This document shows positions 7,500 to 11,235 of a stretch of DNA of 11,235 bases, one piece after another; positions within the stretch are counted from its first letter, which is position 1; each line of letters opens with the position of its first letter. Both the position numbers and the translations under genes were made by a program. The notes under the pieces are model-generated. The model worked only from the letters and a program-made list of their open reading frames with translations, had not been told where the DNA came from and made no database searches. Source of the DNA: Mageeibacillus sp. UBA1193 (lineage in GTDB: Bacteria > Bacillota > Clostridia > Saccharofermentanales > Saccharofermentanaceae); the NCBI GenBank assembly GCA_002310155.1, contig DBYF01000141.1, positions 3,521-14,755 of the forward strand. Direction: 5' to 3'.

Positions 7500-7505
7500 T
7501 ATAAT
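7500..7505 (+). promoter_or_regulatory. Predicted -10 box of the kinase/binding-protein operon
   Basis: A perfect TATAAT lies at the end of a very AT-rich stretch (about 7465-7505), unlike the surrounding DNA, and could act with an upstream AT-rich element. No clear -35 box lies 17 bases upstream (AAAATA there). The predicted start point is near 7512. It follows directly after the MutS-like gene's terminator, as expected for a new transcription unit. Confidence 0.5.
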
Positions 7506-7559
7506 GTAGGTGTTTATTTCAGTCGGACGTTCATGTTCCGGGAATTGGAATGGGGGCCT

Positions 7560-10106
7560 ATGAGGAGTAGTAACGCTAGAAAGATCTTTATCATTCTTAC
7601 CAACGTGATTATTATGTCTGCCATATTGACCTTCGTTGTTTTCTATTCCAAATACAAAAACCGCGATTCGTATGAGCAGCAGGTCGAGCACTTCGTAGAT
7701 ACGACTCTTACCATGGAGCAGGTGACGGAGAATTACATGACGGGTGAGCAGAGGATCTGCGACGTCTGGGCACGCTACATCAATAACGAAAACATGACGA
7801 TGGAAGAGGCCGCGAATTATATCCGTGCCTCGCATGTTGTTCCCACTGCTTCGGCGCACCTGGTCTCCCTGGATACGCTTGAGGGCCTTTCGACCCGTCC
7901 GAGACTGGGGACGACCGATGGATATACGGTTTCCTATAAACGAATTAACCTTCTGGACGATGTCGACTGGATCGATGACGTCGGAGAGTCGATCAACATC
8001 ACCAGAACCTACACCAACCCGATGAACGGCGAGCAGTCGCTGGCTTTCTGCAACAAGATCAAGCTTTATGATCCCGAGGCGGAAAGCACTTATGACGCTG
8101 TTCTTCTTCGAATCCTTCCGATCTCGGAGCTGGAACAGAAGTGGGTCTTCCTGCAGACCGAGATCAATAATGCGGAACTCTCCATGATCGACGCCGACGG
8201 AGACTATATCCTCAAGGGATACAGCTTCAAGAACTCCAGTTTCTTCGAGTTCTATAATTCATACAACCCGTCGAATCCTGAATCAGATAAGCAGCTGTTC
8301 GAGAGAATCACTACCTCGACCGGCTCGATCACGATGCTCGATTCCCACAAGCAGGAATGCATCGTTGCATTTACGCCGGTCGACGCGGCATCCGGCTGGA
8401 CGCTTCTGGGTTATGTACCGGTGAAAGACCTCGGCGTGGAAAAGGAAAACTGGCTGCTGTTCGGCGTGGTTTCCGCGGGACTGTTTATCCTGTTCGTACT
8501 GGATATGGTACATATGCTTTTCCTGAATAAACGACTTCAGGTCACGGCGAGGGAAGCGGATTCCGCGAATAAGGCGAAGACCGATTTCCTCTCCACTATG
8601 TCCCACGACATCCGAACCCCGATGAATGCCATTATCGGACTGACGACGATCGCCGAGAAGAATGTCGACGATCCGGATCTGACGAAGGAAAGCCTCCGAA
8701 AGATCAGCCTGGCCAGCAATCATCTTCTGACACTGATCAACGATATCCTGGATATCTCGAAGGTGGAGAGCGGAAAGCTTACTCTGAGCCCGCGCACATT
8801 CTCCATCGTGGAGACGGTCGAGAACCTGGTCAATATCTCACAGCCGATGATCAAGGAAAAGAATCTCGAGTTCACGTTCCATATCAACCATATGGAAAAG
8901 GAATATCTTTACGCGGACCAGCTCCGTCTGAACCAGATCTATATCAATATCCTCTCTAACGCGATCAAGTATACCGAGCCCGGCGGACGGGTCAGTGTCG
9001 ATTTGCGTGAGGAAGAAAGTCTTAAGGCTGACTGCGTTCGTCTTTCCTATGTGGTCGAAGATACAGGTATCGGCATGAGTGAGGAGTACATGAAGAACAT
9101 GTATGAGCCTTTCTCGAGACAGGTCGACAGCCGTGTCAACAGTATCCAGGGAACCGGCCTCGGACTTACCATCACGAGACAGATGGTCGAACTGATGGGC
9201 GGAACGATCGACTGCGAGAGTGAACCGGGCAAGGGCACAACTTTTATCATCGTACTGGATATCCCTGTTGCCGACAGACAGCGCGAAGAGATGAAACTGG
9301 ATCCTGTCGATGTTCTGATCGTCGATGATGATGAAGTCATGCTGAAGACTGCGGTCGACACACTCGATGAGCTGGGTGCAACAACAGAAGAGGCGAGAAG
9401 CGGCCTGGAAGCGCTCGGCATGATCGAGCACAGACATCTTTCCGGAAAAGATTACGATGTAATCATCGTTGACTGGAAGATGCCGGAGATCGATGGTGTC
9501 GATACCATTAAGCGCATCCGCTCGGAGATCGGCGCAGAAACACCGATCCTCCTGATCTCCGCATATGACTGGTCGGACATCGAGGACAGAGCAAAAGAAG
9601 CCGGCGCGAACGGATTTGTCAGCAAGCCTCTTTTCCGCTCCACACTCTACGATAAGATCAATGATCTTATGGGAAAAGAATCCAGATCTATGGAACCGGA
9701 AGACGATCACTCCGACCTCGCGGGCATGCACATCCTTGTTGCCGAAGATAACGATATCAACTGGGAGATCATTTCCGCCATGCTCGACATGTTCGGGATC
9801 ACCACTGACCGTGCGGAGAACGGACGTGTCTGCGTAGATAAGATCCGCTCGGCGGAAGAAGGCAAGTATGATCTGGTATTCATGGATGTTCAGATGCCGG
9901 AGATGAACGGCCTCGACGCGACAAGAACGATCCGTAAACTGGAAGATCCGAAGAAAGCATCCATTCCGATCGTCGCGATGACGGCGGATGCTTTTTCCGA
10001 GAACGTAACCGAATGCCTGAACGCCGGCATGAATGGACATATAGCAAAACCTGTAGACATAAAGTTAGTCATCAAAGAGATCCGGAGGATCCGGGAAGGA
10101 CGGTAA
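7560..10106 (+). CDS. Membrane-bound hybrid sensor histidine kinase with two receiver domains
   Basis: The protein has 848 residues from ATG 7560; an ATG at 7533 would add nine residues but has no ribosome binding site, while 7560 has only a weak G-run before it, so the start is uncertain. Residues 9-29 are a membrane segment, 30-297 a predicted extracytoplasmic sensor domain (Cache-like by position and length only), and 298-322 a second membrane segment. The kinase core follows: HisKA with the phosphate-accepting His349 in SHDIRTPMN, N-box Asn463/Asn467, G1 box DTGIGM (501-506) and G2 box GTGLGL (531-536). Receiver 1 has acidic residues Asp589-Asp591, phospho-site Asp638 in VDWKMPE and Lys689. 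Receiver 2 has Glu729-Asp730, phospho-site Asp776 in MDVQMPEMNG and Lys830. All key residues are present. There is no HPt or DNA-binding domain, so a separate output protein is expected. The binding-protein gene begins five bases after the stop codon. Confidence 0.93.
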   Translation: MRSSNARKIFIILTNVIIMSAILTFVVFYSKYKNRDSYEQQVEHFVDTTLTMEQVTENYMTGEQRICDVWARYINNENMTMEEAANYIRASHVVPTASAHLVSLDTLEGLSTRPRLGTTDGYTVSYKRINLLDDVDWIDDVGESINITRTYTNPMNGEQSLAFCNKIKLYDPEAESTYDAVLLRILPISELEQKWVFLQTEINNAELSMIDADGDYILKGYSFKNSSFFEFYNSYNPSNPESDKQLFERITTSTGSITMLDSHKQECIVAFTPVDAASGWTLLGYVPVKDLGVEKENWLLFGVVSAGLFILFVLDMVHMLFLNKRLQVTAREADSANKAKTDFLSTMSHDIRTPMNAIIGLTTIAEKNVDDPDLTKESLRKISLASNHLLTLINDILDISKVESGKLTLSPRTFSIVETVENLVNISQPMIKEKNLEFTFHINHMEKEYLYADQLRLNQIYINILSNAIKYTEPGGRVSVDLREEESLKADCVRLSYVVEDTGIGMSEEYMKNMYEPFSRQVDSRVNSIQGTGLGLTITRQMVELMGGTIDCESEPGKGTTFIIVLDIPVADRQREEMKLDPVDVLIVDDDEVMLKTAVDTLDELGATTEEARSGLEALGMIEHRHLSGKDYDVIIVDWKMPEIDGVDTIKRIRSEIGAETPILLISAYDWSDIEDRAKEAGANGFVSKPLFRSTLYDKINDLMGKESRSMEPEDDHSDLAGMHILVAEDNDINWEIISAMLDMFGITTDRAENGRVCVDKIRSAEEGKYDLVFMDVQMPEMNGLDATRTIRKLEDPKKASIPIVAMTADAFSENVTECLNAGMNGHIAKPVDIKLVIKEIRRIREGR

Positions 10107-10111
10107 AGAGT

Positions 10112-11235
10112 ATGAAGAAAGTAATGTGCGTGCTTCTGACAGCAGTGATGGTCCTGGGTATGACATCTTGCGCGAAGAAGAAAAAAGAAGAGACAGCGGA
10201 GAAAGGCTTTAAGCCTTCTCTGGATACCAATACCAGCTGTAATATCAACATCTCCGGAGGATACGATAATTTCGAGGCGCTGGAGGCCGAATTCGACCGT
10301 TTCAATACGTACTATCCGAACGTGAAACTGATGTACACGAAGATCGACGACTATAACAACATGATCGGTACGGTACTGGAGAGCAGCGATGCGCCGGACA
10401 TCTACGTGAATTACTCCTGGATGTACGGAAGAGACCAGTATAAGTCTTCCATCGATCACGCAGAGAACCTCGCGGATCCGGCACTCGGACTCGACCTGGA
10501 CTGCCTCAGAAGTAACGTTATCCTGAAGACGACGGACGGCACGCTGCCGATGGTCCCGGTGTTCTCCAATACCTACGGAATGCTCGTAAACAACAACCTT
10601 TTCGAGAAGGAAGGGCTCAAGGTTCCGACAACATATAAGGAGCTCGTCGACGTATGTAAGGCGTTTAAGGATAAGGGCTATAAGAACCCGATGATGGGAT
10701 TTACCAATAAAGAAACCACATCGCTCTTCACGCTGACGGTCTATTCGTACTTCTGCGAGAGTGTGGCGAAAGACGCGGAGGCAGTTAAAAAGCTCAATGC
10801 GATGGATCCTTCCGCCGGCGAGTATCTGAGACCTTCTCTGGAGAAGATCACCCAGTTCTTAAATGACGGATGCGTGGACCTCGGTTCCTGCGCGGAGATC
10901 GAGAACAACTATGACGCCGTTATCCTCCGTTTTTTCGAAGGTGACGTCCCCATGATGACCTGCTCCGGAGATACTGTTTCCGGCACCGCGAAGAGAGAGA
11001 GCCGCTCCGAAGCGTTTATCGCGAATCCTTTCACATACACATTCGTTCCGATCCCGATGTCCGACGAAACTGTCTTCCTGGATATGTCGAATCTGGAGTT
11101 CTCCGTTAACAAGAACAGCAAGAACAAAGACATGGCGAATGAATTCATGCGCTTCCTGGTCACGTCCGAGGAACTCAATACGATGGCGCAGAAGAAGGGC
11201 CTGATGTCGCCGACGAAGGACCTCTCGTTCAACAG
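10112..11235 (+). CDS. ABC transporter-type extracellular solute-binding lipoprotein (3' end outside window)
   Basis: The frame opens at ATG 10112, five bases after the kinase stop, and stays open to the window edge (374 codons). The likely ribosome binding site, AAGGA, lies in the last kinase codons, so translation may be coupled. Residues 1-19 are a lipoprotein signal peptide ending in GMTS before Cys20; Met at the -3 position of the lipobox is less usual than Leu. A basic stretch, AKKKKEE, follows. FDRFNTYYPNVKL, MVPVFSNTYGMLVNN (from 147), NLFEKEGLKVPTTYKEL and, near the end, NKDMANEFMRFLVTSEELN are typical of the family 1 (carbohydrate-type) solute-binding proteins. These have about 420-450 residues, so some 50-70 are probably missing. 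It should be anchored outside the membrane and deliver a ligand, often a sugar, to an ABC permease, or to the adjacent sensor. The ligand cannot be told from sequence. Confidence 0.9.
   Translation, partial: MKKVMCVLLTAVMVLGMTSCAKKKKEETAEKGFKPSLDTNTSCNINISGGYDNFEALEAEFDRFNTYYPNVKLMYTKIDDYNNMIGTVLESSDAPDIYVNYSWMYGRDQYKSSIDHAENLADPALGLDLDCLRSNVILKTTDGTLPMVPVFSNTYGMLVNNNLFEKEGLKVPTTYKELVDVCKAFKDKGYKNPMMGFTNKETTSLFTLTVYSYFCESVAKDAEAVKKLNAMDPSAGEYLRPSLEKITQFLNDGCVDLGSCAEIENNYDAVILRFFEGDVPMMTCSGDTVSGTAKRESRSEAFIANPFTYTFVPIPMSDETVFLDMSNLEFSVNKNSKNKDMANEFMRFLVTSEELNTMAQKKGLMSPTKDLSFN

Noticed and set aside
8838..10040. A 400-codon minus-strand frame inside the kinase gene
   Set aside because: It is a shadow of the kinase coding frame. 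The plus-strand frame has every kinase and receiver motif in order, while the antisense product shows no recognisable domain.
10909..11232. A 107-codon minus-strand frame at the right edge
   Set aside because: It is antisense to the solute-binding protein, whose family motifs continue through this stretch.

Overview
The window looks like chromosomal DNA from a member of the Bacillota, class Clostridia, of the kind found in gut or rumen. The signs are GGAGG-type ribosome binding sites, sigma-A-like TATAAT boxes, a hybrid histidine kinase paired with a sugar-type solute-binding lipoprotein, and a secreted protein whose C-terminal module I associate with clostridial surface proteins. This is an inference from gene content; there is no rRNA, tRNA or marker gene to fix the taxonomy. 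I see no insertion sequence, CRISPR array, phage gene or RNA gene.

Layout. (a) 1-1673, plus strand: two tandem paralogues of a conserved membrane-anchored protein of unknown function. The first is cut by the window edge; the second is complete. Their shared 489 bp align without gaps, about 88% identical in protein, and the similarity stops exactly at the stop codon. (b) 1680-5427, minus strand: a two-gene unit made of a 1145-residue secreted protein with eight beta-sandwich-like repeats and a separate C-terminal module, followed 11 bases later by a 35-codon gene with a near-perfect ribosome binding site. A 12-bp hairpin with a U-tract ends the unit and also lies just behind the convergent paralogue. 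(c) 5379-5593: a divergent promoter region with a perfect 9-3-9 palindrome. (d) 5594-7339, plus strand: a MutS-family ATPase with no mismatch-recognition domain, followed by a terminator. (e) 7500 to the end, plus strand: an operon of a membrane hybrid sensor kinase with two receiver domains and a lipoprotein solute-binding protein, 5 bases apart and cut by the right edge.

How the genes may work together. The kinase and binding protein form the clearest functional unit: a ligand-responsive membrane kinase made together with an extracytoplasmic binding protein, probably with transporter or regulator genes further right. The minus-strand unit couples a large cell-surface or secreted protein to a tiny acidic peptide of a recurring but undescribed type, which is the most interesting item here. 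The MutS-like gene appears to be transcribed alone. Every gap between genes is shorter than 300 bases and is described below.
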